From Methylotenera sp. (GTDB lineage Bacteria; Pseudomonadota; Gammaproteobacteria; Burkholderiales; Methylophilaceae): a DNA stretch of 64,000 nucleotides. The DNA lies in contig JAUXNQ010000055.1 in NCBI GenBank assembly GCA_030682715.1, positions 149,352 through 213,351 of the forward strand, given 5' to 3'. Below are positions 40,342 to 49,634 of the stretch, piece after piece. The notes under the pieces were generated by a model, which was not told the origin of the DNA, did not search any database, and worked only from the letters and a program-made list of their open reading frames with translations. The stretch's first letter is position 1, and each line of letters starts with the position of its first letter. Made by a program: the position numbers and the translations under genes.

Positions 40342-42414
40342 TTAGATAAACGGCGCATCAAAATTTGCTGAAGTATTATTATCGCCACTATTAGCAATAT
40401 TCGCAGTGCCCATATTTAATTGCACTACCTTTCCATCTGCTGATAAATCGGTATTGAATTTAACACTACGCATAAGCTTGAGTAAAGTAGCGTCTAGTTG
40501 GTTGGATTGAGCTTGATATTTGATCAGGTCTATTTCAGCAAGGGCTATGTTTTTAACTACTTTGTCTGCATTATTGTGTGACTCCATCAGTGATTCTGCG
40601 CGTTGATCCAGCGCATTTTTGTGTACACTGATTTGATTTTTTAATTCCCCAATTACTTGGTTGAGCCAGTGAGTACAGTCTAAATGTGCCTGCTCAAAAA
40701 TGGCCTGAATTTGCACACCTAAGCCTAAAAAGAATTTACGAATTAAGAAGTTTTTTTCTGTCAGTAGGTTGACTGGACTAGTGCAAAATTCTTCGGTTAC
40801 TTTCTCTAAGGCTTGAATGTTTTCAATAAAGCGACGCATATCGAGCTCAATCGCCTCAGTTTTTTCAAAGCCATGCTTGCTCGAAAACAGCAGATATAAA
40901 TCATCTGCATGTTTTTTAATAAACTGGCCTTCAGTGCTGATTTCTTCAGCGAGATTAATTGCTAGCCTTGTAATTTCACGGATGTTGCGATTAAGTCCAA
41001 TGGTTGTCCAACTATCGCCCATATCTTGTTTGGTTTGAGCTAGCGTTGTGTCTAAATAGCCTAGGCTTAAGTGGCGTAATAATTTGCTACTTAGTCTTTT
41101 AATTTTTTCACTACCTTGGTTAAAGGTCAAAATTGAGGCCTCGTAGCGTTTTCGCTCGGCAACAACTTTGGCCAAAATATCTTTAGAGGCGTCATGGCTT
41201 TTATGTTGAAATTCGCGTAGTTCAGAGAGTTGATTTTTGATGCTATCTACTCGGATTTGAGCAAGTTTGCGAGATGCTCTAATCATGTTAGAACATTCTG
41301 TGACAACGGCTCTACCGAGAACTTCATGCTTTGATTGCACCATTTGCTCAGCAAGGGAATTCTCTAGCGCATTGATTTTACTGCGCTTAAGTAATGCGTC
41401 GTCTTTTCTAATTTTTGCTACTAGAGCTTTTTGTGCTGAAATGGCAAAAATACTTTTTGAGTCTAGCCCAAGCTCATGCGCTGTGTTTCTAATTTGCTTC
41501 TGAATTAACAGTTCAACTTCAGCATCGGATTCTAGTCCGTCCCAAAGAATGTCTATTTTATTGAGTACAACCAATTTATGCGCTGCGCGCTTCTGCACGT
41601 AGTTTGTCCAAATCTGCATGTCCGATTTGGTAATGCCTGTATCTGTGGCGGTTAAAAATAGAATCGCTTGAGCATTAGGTAAAATGCTCAGTGTAAGTTC
41701 AGGCTCTGCCCCCATTGTATTTAGACCTGGAGTGTCTAACACAACTAAACCATTTTTTAGTAATGGGTGGGGGTAGTTGATCAGTGCATGACGCCAAACT
41801 GGAATTTCAACTTTCCCACTTTCAGCAAGCTGTCTTTGCATGCTGGGATCGTCTTCATTCCAAAACCCAAGTTTTTTAGCTGTCTCAATATCAACTTCTC
41901 TTTTTTGAACCAACGCCCGTAAGGTTTGTTTCATCGCATCGGCAGAATGAATATCTAGCCTTATTTTATGCCATACGTCTTGTGTTGTTTTTAGATAGCT
42001 GAGCGTATCATCTGATTGTCTAGTTTCAATGGGTAAGAGCTTAATACAGGGTTCTTCTTTATCACTCCAGAAAATCTCTGTCGGGCACATGGTGGTACGA
42101 CCAGGTTCGCTAGGGAGTAGCCTTTGATTAAAATCTGAAAAAAACAAAGCGTTAATCGTCTCGGTTTTTCCACGTGAAAACTCGGCCAATAATGCTAGTA
42201 CTAACTGATCTTTTTTTAAGATTTCCTTAATGTCATACAGTCGTAACTCTTGTATGGCATTAAGTGATTCAGCATGACCAGGCCAATCAATATACTCATC
42301 AATCGTGGCAATAAGACTCTCTCGCCATTGACTGTACTCTGTAATTTTCGAAGTTAAGTTCGAAACAGTAGTAATCGCTTGATCTTGTCCAGTGGTAGAT
42401 ATCGGTATGCTCAT
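40342..42414 (-). CDS. Bacterial dynamin-like GTPase
   Basis: The 690-residue protein has a GTPase domain with G1 at about 77-84 (AEFSRGKT), switch Thr in GRTTMCPTE, G3 LDTPG (about 226) and G4 NKID (about 282). Long helical segments, probably coiled coil, make up the rest. The first Gly of the P loop is Ala77. Dynamin-like proteins bind and remodel membranes; no membrane helix is predicted here, and the phage-defence or membrane-repair roles proposed for others cannot be assigned. It is encoded alone, 15 bases after yggT on the same strand, so it may be the last gene of the proC-yggT transcript. Confidence 0.88.
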   Translation of the reverse strand: MSIPISTTGQDQAITTVSNLTSKITEYSQWRESLIATIDEYIDWPGHAESLNAIQELRLYDIKEILKKDQLVLALLAEFSRGKTETINALFFSDFNQRLLPSEPGRTTMCPTEIFWSDKEEPCIKLLPIETRQSDDTLSYLKTTQDVWHKIRLDIHSADAMKQTLRALVQKREVDIETAKKLGFWNEDDPSMQRQLAESGKVEIPVWRHALINYPHPLLKNGLVVLDTPGLNTMGAEPELTLSILPNAQAILFLTATDTGITKSDMQIWTNYVQKRAAHKLVVLNKIDILWDGLESDAEVELLIQKQIRNTAHELGLDSKSIFAISAQKALVAKIRKDDALLKRSKINALENSLAEQMVQSKHEVLGRAVVTECSNMIRASRKLAQIRVDSIKNQLSELREFQHKSHDASKDILAKVVAERKRYEASILTFNQGSEKIKRLSSKLLRHLSLGYLDTTLAQTKQDMGDSWTTIGLNRNIREITRLAINLAEEISTEGQFIKKHADDLYLLFSSKHGFEKTEAIELDMRRFIENIQALEKVTEEFCTSPVNLLTEKNFLIRKFFLGLGVQIQAIFEQAHLDCTHWLNQVIGELKNQISVHKNALDQRAESLMESHNNADKVVKNIALAEIDLIKYQAQSNQLDATLLKLMRSVKFNTDLSADGKVVQLNMGTANIANSGDNNTSANFDAPFI

Positions 42415-42428
42415 GATGTTATCTTAAC

Positions 42429-43004
42429 TTACAACGTGGAAAGTAAATTGTTTTCTAATGGAATCAGTACAGTAGTTAGCAATAATTGTGCCGTAATAAT
42501 AAACACGAGTGGACTTAGGTCAAAATTACCTGCAGGTGGGATGTATTTTCTTAATGTACGTAATATTGGATAGGTAAGACTATTTAAAATCGGTGCGATT
42601 GGCGTATGTGGATTAATCCAACTCAATATTGCTTGAATTAAAACAGCATAAAGGAAAATAGATAGGCTGATGTTGATAATACCAATCAGTGCTACGCCAA
42701 AAATAACGAGCCAGACGGTATTGCCCGCTACTAGAATAGGAAAGCCTTTTAGCCATAAAGTACAAAAGCTAAGGATGACTTGAGTTAAATAGACAAGCAA
42801 TAACGTTGATAAATCTATCTTACCAATGCTAGGTAAAAAGCGGCGCACAGGCTTTACTGCAAAGTTAGTGACTGTCACAATCAGTTGAGCAAATTGATTT
42901 TGAAATGGTGCTTTTGTTAGCTGTAAATAGAACCTTAATAAAAATGCAAAACTTAATATGGTGAGTACAGCTTGTATTAAAAATAAAATAGCGTTGTTTA
43001 ACAT
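42429..43004 (-). CDS. yggT: YggT-family integral membrane protein
   Basis: The 191-residue protein has two YggT repeats, each with two membrane helices (FLLRFYLQLTKAPFQNQFAQ near residue 22; ILSWINPHTPIAPILN near 126, ending IPPAGNFDLSPLV). The family function is unclear, with suggested roles in osmotic tolerance or cell division. It lies 29 bases after proC on the same strand, keeping part of the widespread yggS-proC-yggT order. Confidence 0.93.
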   Translation of the reverse strand: MLNNAILFLIQAVLTILSFAFLLRFYLQLTKAPFQNQFAQLIVTVTNFAVKPVRRFLPSIGKIDLSTLLLVYLTQVILSFCTLWLKGFPILVAGNTVWLVIFGVALIGIINISLSIFLYAVLIQAILSWINPHTPIAPILNSLTYPILRTLRKYIPPAGNFDLSPLVFIITAQLLLTTVLIPLENNLLSTL

Positions 43005-43033
43005 AAGTATTTCCTAGGTAAATGATCAATAAA

Positions 43034-43840
43034 TTATTTGCCTAGTATGTCTCCTAGAGTCACTGATTTGTCAGCCGCTGCTTTGGCAGCTTTAGCAATA
43101 ATTTGCTTAATGTTGGCAGATTCTAAACTTAATATGCCTTGTTCAGTGGTGCCACCTTTAGACGTGACCTGCGCGCGCAGCGTTTTAACGTCAGTGGAGC
43201 TCTGTGAGGCTAGTAAACTAGCGCCAGCAAATGTCTGTAGTGCAAGCATTTTGGCTTCCACATCCTCAAGCCCTAGTGCTATACCAGCTTCTTGTAGGGC
43301 CTCTATGAAATAAAACACATAAGCAGGCCCGCTACCTGATATCGCGGTCACCGCATCCATTTTAGCTTCATTATCAAGCCATAGCGTTTTGCCGACGGCA
43401 ACAAGCACTGTATCAGCTTGTTTTCGCTGTGCTTGACTAACATCTGGCATTGCATACAGTGCAGAAACGCCTGCTTGAATTTGTGCGGGCGTATTTGGCA
43501 TGACACGTACAATGCCTTTGTACTCACCTAACCAAGCGGATATATCTTTGCTTCTTACACCTGCCGCAATAGATACAATTAGTTGACTCTCTAGCGCGGG
43601 ACGTAATTGATGGCAGACTTCTTTAAGCTGCTGTGGCTTAATAGCTAAAACAATCACATCTGTGTTGTGAAACTCAGCATAAGTGTCGGTAACTTGAACA
43701 TTTAGGCCCTGTGCTAATTCAATACGTTTTTGAGCGTCGAGTTCTAAAACAGTAATTCCAGACATATCAAAACCATTTTGCTTTAAGCCGCCGATGATTG
43801 CGCGCGCCATATTGCCGCCGCCAATAAAATTAATCTTCAT
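43034..43840 (-). CDS. proC: Pyrroline-5-carboxylate reductase
   Basis: The 268-residue protein has the NADPH-binding opening MKINFIGGGNMARAIIGGL, VLAIKPQQL, VRVMPNTPA and the C-terminal signature region (ALQTFAGASLLA, LRAQVTSKGGTTEQG). It catalyses the last step of proline synthesis. The ribosome binding site AAGGAC lies before the ATG. Only 38 bases of native DNA remain upstream before the left end of an IS element, so expression must start within those bases or the IS, or read through from yggS. Confidence 0.97.
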   Translation of the reverse strand: MKINFIGGGNMARAIIGGLKQNGFDMSGITVLELDAQKRIELAQGLNVQVTDTYAEFHNTDVIVLAIKPQQLKEVCHQLRPALESQLIVSIAAGVRSKDISAWLGEYKGIVRVMPNTPAQIQAGVSALYAMPDVSQAQRKQADTVLVAVGKTLWLDNEAKMDAVTAISGSGPAYVFYFIEALQEAGIALGLEDVEAKMLALQTFAGASLLASQSSTDVKTLRAQVTSKGGTTEQGILSLESANIKQIIAKAAKAAADKSVTLGDILGK

Positions 43841-43878
43841 TTATGTCCTTAAATTTTCGTATTTAATTTATCCTAATT

Positions 43879-45181
43879 GAGACCTTTGCACGAAGCGATT
43901 TTAGTTAAGCAATCCTAGGTGAGGCGTTTTTTAATTAAAAAATGCTTCACTCTCATCGGATTTACTTGGTTCTTAATCGCTCACAGTGGTGTGAAGCCTT
44001 TCCTTTTTGTTTCAATTTGCAAAACCCTCAGTGTTTGATGAGGTTTTGCACCTGATTTAGCCTTTGCACCTTTGCATGCATACAATTTTCTTGTCTTTTC
44101 TAGCAACCTGCCATGCAACTGCGTTGTATCGCCAATCCACGCTTCAGGTTATACGCCATACTCATTAACAGCAGTCTGGCATGGTTACGCTGCTTACCTA
44201 AGTATCGGGCTTTACCCATGCCATAGTGCTGCTTGAGGATACCGAATACCCGTTCTACTGTACTGCGTATACTACTCAAGCTTTTGTTATGTTGCTTCTC
44301 AGTTTCAGTTAACGGTTTATTGCGATAGGCACGCTTCAGTATCCCATTCTTGATGTTCTTTTGCTTGAGCAGGTCGTCATGACGTGCACTGGCATAAGCA
44401 CTGTCTGCATATACCGCTTCCTCTGCACCAGTGAGCAGGTCTTCCAAACATTGACTATCATGCACATTGCCTGCTGTGGTCAGCACACTACTGACAAAAC
44501 CATCTTCGTCCACATTCATGTGGGCTTTAAAGCCAAAGGTGGTCTTCATCTTGCCATCACTGCTTTGCTTCACGTTGTAACCAGCTTCTTTATCTTGCGT
44601 ATTCTCACCATCCGACCCTTTGTGAGGGCGACATTGTTTAGCCTCTATGACACTCGCATCAATGATGCTGACTTGCCCTTGTTTAATTAACAAGCCTGTT
44701 TCTGTCAGGCCCTGGTTCAATCGGTCAAATAAAAACTCCAAACGGCCTTCTTCACTGATCTTCTGGCGAAATCGCCAGATGCTACTGTGGTCTGGTACTG
44801 AATCATCCAAACCGATCCCAACAAAGCGGCGAAATAGTAAATCACGTGCCAGCTGGCTTTCTAACTGCTGGTCACTGAGGTTATACCAACTCTGTAGCAA
44901 TAGTGCTTTAAACATCATCAACGGTGGATAAGCACCTTCACCTTTCTTGCTATTGTGTAAATCCACCAGATATTTCTCGATGTTCTGCCATTTGATCATC
45001 TTGAGGATGTCGTCTAACTCTGTCAGCGCTTTATGCTGTATCAGCATCCCGTCATTCAAGCTGCCTTGTTTGATGTTCTTCCAAGCCATGATGGGCGCTC
45101 ACTTTGCAGAATTTCGATAACTATAATTTTAAGCCATAAAAGCAAGCAGCGCTAATTGTTAGTGGTTCGTGCAAAAGTCTC
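43879..45181 (-). mobile_element. Intact IS5-family insertion sequence
   Basis: The ends are inverted repeats GAGACCTTTGCACGAA (43879-43894) and TTCGTGCAAAAGTCTC (45166-45181), 15 of 16 matching. The five bases TAATT flank both sides (43874-43878 and 45182-45186), a probable target duplication. The element is 1303 bp with one transposase gene and a 220-base non-coding left tail that contains a second terminal-like motif (GAGGTTTTGCACC). It lies between yggS and proC. A decayed copy lies at 23679-24744. Confidence 0.9.
44100..45089 (-). CDS. IS5-family DDE transposase
   Basis: The 329-residue protein has an N-terminal domain with PPLMMFKALLLQSWYNLSDQ and the DDE triad: Asp in IIDASVIEA, Asp in VYADSAYAS and Glu in IRSTVERVFGILK. 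These are typical of IS5-group transposases. No frameshift or stop is seen, so it may be active. It reads in the same direction as proC and could provide or influence transcription of it. Confidence 0.93.
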   Translation of the reverse strand: MAWKNIKQGSLNDGMLIQHKALTELDDILKMIKWQNIEKYLVDLHNSKKGEGAYPPLMMFKALLLQSWYNLSDQQLESQLARDLLFRRFVGIGLDDSVPDHSSIWRFRQKISEEGRLEFLFDRLNQGLTETGLLIKQGQVSIIDASVIEAKQCRPHKGSDGENTQDKEAGYNVKQSSDGKMKTTFGFKAHMNVDEDGFVSSVLTTAGNVHDSQCLEDLLTGAEEAVYADSAYASARHDDLLKQKNIKNGILKRAYRNKPLTETEKQHNKSLSSIRSTVERVFGILKQHYGMGKARYLGKQRNHARLLLMSMAYNLKRGLAIQRSCMAGC

Positions 45182-45225
45182 TAATTATCATTTCTAAACT
45201 ATCGATAATTTGTTAGGGGATTAAG

Positions 45226-45945
45226 TCAAGTATTGTTACTTGTTGATAGCGTTGTGTTTTTTGCAGGTGCTCTAGCACCAAACAGCGCCGATCCTATGCG
45301 TACAACGGTTGCTCCTTGGCTGATTGCAGTTTCGTAATCGTTAGACATGCCTATGGATAGCGTATCTAGTGCAAGCCCTCTGTTAATAAGCGCATCATAG
45401 CATTCTCTTACTTGTTTAAATTGAGCAATTTGTTGTGTTGCGTCTGTCGTTGGCGCAGGAATCGCCATCAGGCCGCGCAGTTTTAAATTGGGCAATGTAT
45501 TGATTGCTTCGGCTAACGTTTCCAGTTGATCTGGTAAAACACCGCTTTTAGTATCTTCGTTACTTACATTTACTTGTATGCAGACCTGAAGTGGGGTTTT
45601 GATTGATGCTCTTGCTTCGTTAAGACGCTGGGCGATTTTTAGGCGATCTACACTGTGAACCCAACTGAAATTTTGCCCAATCACCTGTGTTTTGTTGCTC
45701 TGTATCGGACCAATAAAGTGCCACTCTATGGCTAGGTCAGTCAATTGTTTTTGTTTTTCCAGTGCTTCTTGGCTATAGTTCTCACCAAAAATAGTTTGCC
45801 CTGCTGCATAAGCTTCTCGAATCGCGGATGCTGGTTGTGCTTTACTCACGGCTAGTAATTGCACATATTGGTGATAAGCGCTGGTAGCTTCTGCTGATTG
45901 AATTGTTGCTAGAATATCTTGCAAGCGATTGCTAATTGTGGTCAT
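45226..45945 (-). CDS. yggS: PLP homeostasis protein YggS/PLPBP
   Basis: The 239-residue protein has a single alanine racemase-like barrel with the PLP lysine in LLAVSKAQPA, then FGENYSQEALEK, WHFIGPIQSNKT, HSVDRLKIA and the phosphate-binding LSIGMSNDYETAI. These match YggS (PLPBP), which binds pyridoxal phosphate and influences amino acid and B6 balance. It is divergent from pilT and was presumably the first gene of yggS-proC-yggT before the IS insertion. Confidence 0.96.
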   Translation of the reverse strand: MTTISNRLQDILATIQSAEATSAYHQYVQLLAVSKAQPASAIREAYAAGQTIFGENYSQEALEKQKQLTDLAIEWHFIGPIQSNKTQVIGQNFSWVHSVDRLKIAQRLNEARASIKTPLQVCIQVNVSNEDTKSGVLPDQLETLAEAINTLPNLKLRGLMAIPAPTTDATQQIAQFKQVRECYDALINRGLALDTLSIGMSNDYETAISQGATVVRIGSALFGARAPAKNTTLSTSNNT

Positions 45946-46018
45946 AATTCACTAAGCCTAGAGTTTCGAGCATGTAATAATTAAAAACTAACCATTGGAA
46001 TTATATCAGGAGCAGGTT

Positions 46019-47062
46019 GTGGATATTTCGGATTTACTCGCATTTTCAGTTAAAAATAAAGCCTCAGATTTACACTTATCTGCAGGCCTGCCTCCAATGA
46101 TACGTGTTCACGGCGATATTAGAAAAATTAATGTGCCAGCGATGGACCATAGTGAAGTGCATGATATGGTCTACGATATCATGAACGATGGTCAGCGTAA
46201 GGTTTATGAAGAGACGTTGGAGTGTGACTTCTCATTTGAAATTCCTAACTTAGCCCGTTTTCGTGTCAATGCTTTTAATCATAACCGTGGTTCTGGTGCA
46301 GTATTCCGTACGATTCCTTCGAAAATATTAACCTTAGAGCAACTTAATTGCCCAGCTATTTTTAAAGATATTGCAGATACCCCTCGTGGTATTTGTTTGG
46401 TAACAGGTCCTACTGGTTCTGGTAAATCCACTACTTTGGCCGCGATGATTGACTACATCAACGACAAAGAATTTGGACATATCCTGACCGTAGAAGATCC
46501 AATTGAGTTTGTGCATCAATCTAAGAAGTGTTTAATTAACCAGCGTGAAGTTGGACCACATACCTTGTCATTCAACAATGCGTTACGGTCAGCCTTGCGT
46601 GAAGACCCCGATGTGATTTTGGTTGGTGAGTTGCGTGATCTGGAGACTATCCGTTTAGCGCTGACTGCAGCAGAAACTGGGCATATGGTGTTTGGTACGT
46701 TACATACAAGTTCTGCGGCTAAAACGGTAGACCGTATTATCGACGTGTTCCCCGCCGCTGAAAAAGAAATGGTGCGTTCAATGTTGTCAGAGTCTCTTCG
46801 CGCAGTAATTTCTCAAACACTGCTAAAAACAAAAGATGAACAAGGGCGTGTTGCTGCGCATGAAATTATGATTGGTACGCCTGCGATTCGTAACTTGATT
46901 CGTGAAAATAAAATTCCACAAATGTATTCAGCGATACAAACAGGCCAAAATGTAGGTATGCAGACTTTAGACCAAAACTTACAGGATTTAGTAAAGCGCG
47001 GCGTGGTTTCAGCCAATGAAGCACGTTCCAAGGCTGCTAACAAAGATACAATTATGGGCTAA
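46019..47062 (+). CDS. pilT: Type IV pilus retraction ATPase PilT
   Basis: The 347-residue protein opens MDISDLLAFSVKNKASDLHL and has Walker A GPTGSGKSTT, the Asp box TVEDPIEFVH, Walker B PDVILVGELRD and the His box GTLHTSSAAKT, plus the AIRNLIRE retraction motif. It depolymerises pili for twitching and DNA uptake. The GTG at 46019 follows an AGGAG ribosome binding site and gives the canonical N terminus; a TTG 24 bases earlier is unlikely. pilU follows. Confidence 0.97.
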   Translation: MDISDLLAFSVKNKASDLHLSAGLPPMIRVHGDIRKINVPAMDHSEVHDMVYDIMNDGQRKVYEETLECDFSFEIPNLARFRVNAFNHNRGSGAVFRTIPSKILTLEQLNCPAIFKDIADTPRGICLVTGPTGSGKSTTLAAMIDYINDKEFGHILTVEDPIEFVHQSKKCLINQREVGPHTLSFNNALRSALREDPDVILVGELRDLETIRLALTAAETGHMVFGTLHTSSAAKTVDRIIDVFPAAEKEMVRSMLSESLRAVISQTLLKTKDEQGRVAAHEIMIGTPAIRNLIRENKIPQMYSAIQTGQNVGMQTLDQNLQDLVKRGVVSANEARSKAANKDTIMG

Positions 47063-47121
47063 TTGTATTGTTTTCTATCTAGGTAATCGCATTAATATCG
47101 GGTTTAGTAAAGGGAGTAATC

Positions 47122-48270
47122 GTGCAAGGACAAATGGAAAAAGGACAAGCTGAAAAGTTTGTGTTCGACTTATTAAGGCTAATGTTAGCTAAGAATGCTT
47201 CTGATTTGTTCATTACAGTTGGTTTTCCACCAGCAATAAAAGTGGATGGTAAAGTAACGCCACTCAGTAGTCAGGTGCTATCCGCTCAACAGGCGCGTGA
47301 AATATCACGCGCGATTATGAATGATAAGCAAACCGCAGAGTTTGATGCCACCAATGAATGTAACTTTGCGATTGGGATACCAAGTGTTGCGCGTTTCCGC
47401 GTAAATGCTTTTATTCAAAGAGGTTCTGTTGGATTAGTGTTCAGAACGATTACTACTAAAATCCCTGAGTTTGAGGATTTGGGCTTACCTTCTGTACTCA
47501 AAGATGTTGCCATGACTAAACGAGGCTTGGTCATTTTTGTGGGTGGTACAGGCTCTGGTAAGTCAACTTCTTTAGCGGCAATGGTTGGTTATCGTAATCA
47601 AAACAGCTACGGTCATATTATTACTATTGAAGACCCTGTTGAATTTGTACATGAGCACAAGAACTGTATTATTACCCAGCGCGAAGTGGGCGTTGATACT
47701 GATAATTGGCACATTGCCTTGAAAAATACCTTACGTCAGGCGCCTGATGTGATTTTGATTGGTGAGATTCGCGACCGTGAGACCATGGACTATGCGATTG
47801 CCTTTGCTGAAACTGGTCACCTCTGTATGGCGACCTTGCATGCAAATAGTACCAACCAAGCATTAGACCGTATTATTAACTTTTTCCCAGAAGAGCGTCG
47901 CCACCAATTATTGATGGACTTGTCGTTAAATGTGCGCGCATTTATTTCACAGCGGCTGATTCCTAAAAAAGAGGGTAAAGGTAGAACTGCTGCGATGGAA
48001 GTAATGCTTAACTCACCATTAATTTCAGATTTGATTTTTAAAGGTGAAGTGCATGAAATTAAAGAGATTATTTCTAGATCACGTGAGTTAGGGATGCAAA
48101 CTTTTGACCAATCATTGTTTGATTTGTATGAGGCGGATGCAATTACCTATGAGGATGCTTTACGTAATGCCGACTCAGTGAATGACTTACGCCTCAGAAT
48201 TAAACTGGAAGGCAAGGGTGCGCATAATAAAGATTTATCTGCAGGACTAGATGCATTAGGTATTGTTTAA
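47122..48270 (+). CDS. pilU: PilT-dependent retraction ATPase PilU
   Basis: The 382-residue PilT paralogue has AEKFVFDLLRLMLAKNASDL, Walker A GGTGSGKSTS, TIEDPVEFVHEH, Walker B PDVILIGEIRD and MATLHANSTNQA. It supports retraction together with PilT. The start is GTG behind an AGGGAG ribosome binding site, 59 bases after pilT; an ATG at 47134 is an alternative. A terminator follows. Confidence 0.96.
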   Translation: MQGQMEKGQAEKFVFDLLRLMLAKNASDLFITVGFPPAIKVDGKVTPLSSQVLSAQQAREISRAIMNDKQTAEFDATNECNFAIGIPSVARFRVNAFIQRGSVGLVFRTITTKIPEFEDLGLPSVLKDVAMTKRGLVIFVGGTGSGKSTSLAAMVGYRNQNSYGHIITIEDPVEFVHEHKNCIITQREVGVDTDNWHIALKNTLRQAPDVILIGEIRDRETMDYAIAFAETGHLCMATLHANSTNQALDRIINFFPEERRHQLLMDLSLNVRAFISQRLIPKKEGKGRTAAMEVMLNSPLISDLIFKGEVHEIKEIISRSRELGMQTFDQSLFDLYEADAITYEDALRNADSVNDLRLRIKLEGKGAHNKDLSAGLDALGIV

Positions 48271-48290
48271 TTGTAAGCATTATCTAATGC

Positions 48291-48326
48291 AGTCAAAAAA
48301 GCTGATAAATCAGCCTTTTTTTGACT
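48291..48326. terminator. Bidirectional rho-independent terminator between pilU and the pyr genes
   Basis: AGTCAAAAAAGCTGA and TCAGC-C-TTTTTTTGACT form a long hairpin around a TAAA loop with one bulge. A-rich and T-rich flanks give a T tract on both strands. It lies 20 bases after the pilU stop and 33 bases from the end of the convergent dihydroorotase-like gene. Confidence 0.85.
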
Positions 48327-48359
48327 TAACTTCGATTAAGTTAGTCGTAGCAGTTTCTT

Positions 48360-49634
48360 CTAGTCATGATAAACAACTTGCCCATTCACCAACGTGAACT
48401 TCACCTTGCCTGCGAGTTCTAATCCTGCGAATGGCGTATTTTTTCCTTGGCTTTTCAGTGTCTTTGGGCTGATTTTCCAGTACTCATTTGCATCAAAAAT
48501 ACATAAGTCCGCATTGCTGTTTGGGCTTAGGTCGCCAGCTGCAATCCCCAAAATATTAGCTGAAGCAGTAGTAATGCGATCAAGAGCGTGTAACAAGCTT
48601 ACTTTTTCTTGAGTTGCCCATTTGAGTGTTAACGGCAACAGGAGCTCTAAACCAGTTGCGCCAATCTCAGCTTCGGCAAACGGTGCTAATTTAGCATCGT
48701 CATCTACAGGCGTGTGGTCTGAACAGATAGCGTCTATCGTACCGTCTTTTAGGCCAGCGCTAAGTTCGGCTTTGTCTCGCTGAGTACGCAGTGGTGGTTT
48801 TAAGTGGCAATTTGCGTCAAAGTACGCAATATCGTGTTCTGTCAGGTGCAGATGGTTCGCACTCACATCACAACTCACTTTTAAGCCCTTTGCTTTAGCG
48901 GCTCGAATCATCGCAACGCCTTCCGCAGTGGATAGTCGGCTAATATGCACGCGTGCACCTGTTTCTTGGGCAATGCGTAGTATGCTCGCTAAAGCCAGTG
49001 CTTCGGCAGCGCTGGGAATGCCCTTAAGCCCCATCCTTGTGGCGACTTCGCCATCATGTGCTACGCCGTTTGCGGCTAAAAATGGTTCTTCAGCATGTAA
49101 AAATAGTGTGAAACCAAATGTAGCAGCATATTCCATCGCTCGCCATAATACTTGTGTGTCAGTAACCGCAACATTGGCTTGAGAAAAGCCGACACAGCCT
49201 GCGGTATGCAGTTCATTCATTTCTGAAAGGGCGGTACCTTTTAATTGCCTAGTCATTGCACCTAATGGATATACATGCGCCAAGCCTTGTTGTTTTGCAC
49301 GATGTTTAAGCATTTCTACTAAGCCAGGCTCATCTAGAACTGGGTCTGTATCTGGAGGGCAGGCTAGGCTGGTAACCCCGCCAGCAACTGCGGCTTGTAG
49401 TTCACTGGCTAATCTGGCTTTGTACTCATCGCCAGGTTCACGAAGTCTAGCAGATAAGTCTACTAAGCCAGGGCATACTGTAAGATTGGTTGCATCAATA
49501 GTTTTGGTCGCAACAAACCCATCAGGCATTGCGCCAATGCTGACGATTTTTCCAGCAGCAATAAATACATCTCGTTTGTCGTTGATATTGTTTTTTGGAT
49601 CAATGACCTGTCCATTTTGGATATGAATTTTCAT
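48360..49634 (-). CDS. pyrX: Dihydroorotase-like protein lacking metal ligands (PyrC'/PyrX type)
   Basis: The 424-residue protein has the class I dihydroorotase layout, but the metal-binding HxH of PGxxDxHxHLREPG is Ser61-Ala-Arg63 (LSARLREPG). The His normally found in HISHLST is Arg (VHISRLST). The HAE and CSDHTP segments remain. Such inactive homologues (PyrC' in Pseudomonas) are structural partners needed for aspartate carbamoyltransferase. The start overlaps the pyrB stop by four bases. A real dihydroorotase must be encoded elsewhere. Confidence 0.9.
   Translation of the reverse strand: MKIHIQNGQVIDPKNNINDKRDVFIAAGKIVSIGAMPDGFVATKTIDATNLTVCPGLVDLSARLREPGDEYKARLASELQAAVAGGVTSLACPPDTDPVLDEPGLVEMLKHRAKQQGLAHVYPLGAMTRQLKGTALSEMNELHTAGCVGFSQANVAVTDTQVLWRAMEYAATFGFTLFLHAEEPFLAANGVAHDGEVATRMGLKGIPSAAEALALASILRIAQETGARVHISRLSTAEGVAMIRAAKAKGLKVSCDVSANHLHLTEHDIAYFDANCHLKPPLRTQRDKAELSAGLKDGTIDAICSDHTPVDDDAKLAPFAEAEIGATGLELLLPLTLKWATQEKVSLLHALDRITTASANILGIAAGDLSPNSNADLCIFDANEYWKISPKTLKSQGKNTPFAGLELAGKVKFTLVNGQVVYHD

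Noticed and set aside
40342..45181. Dynamin-like gene plus IS as a defence island
   Set aside because: The neighbours are housekeeping genes (rng, yggT, proC, yggS) in their usual order; no second dynamin, nuclease or toxin gene is present.
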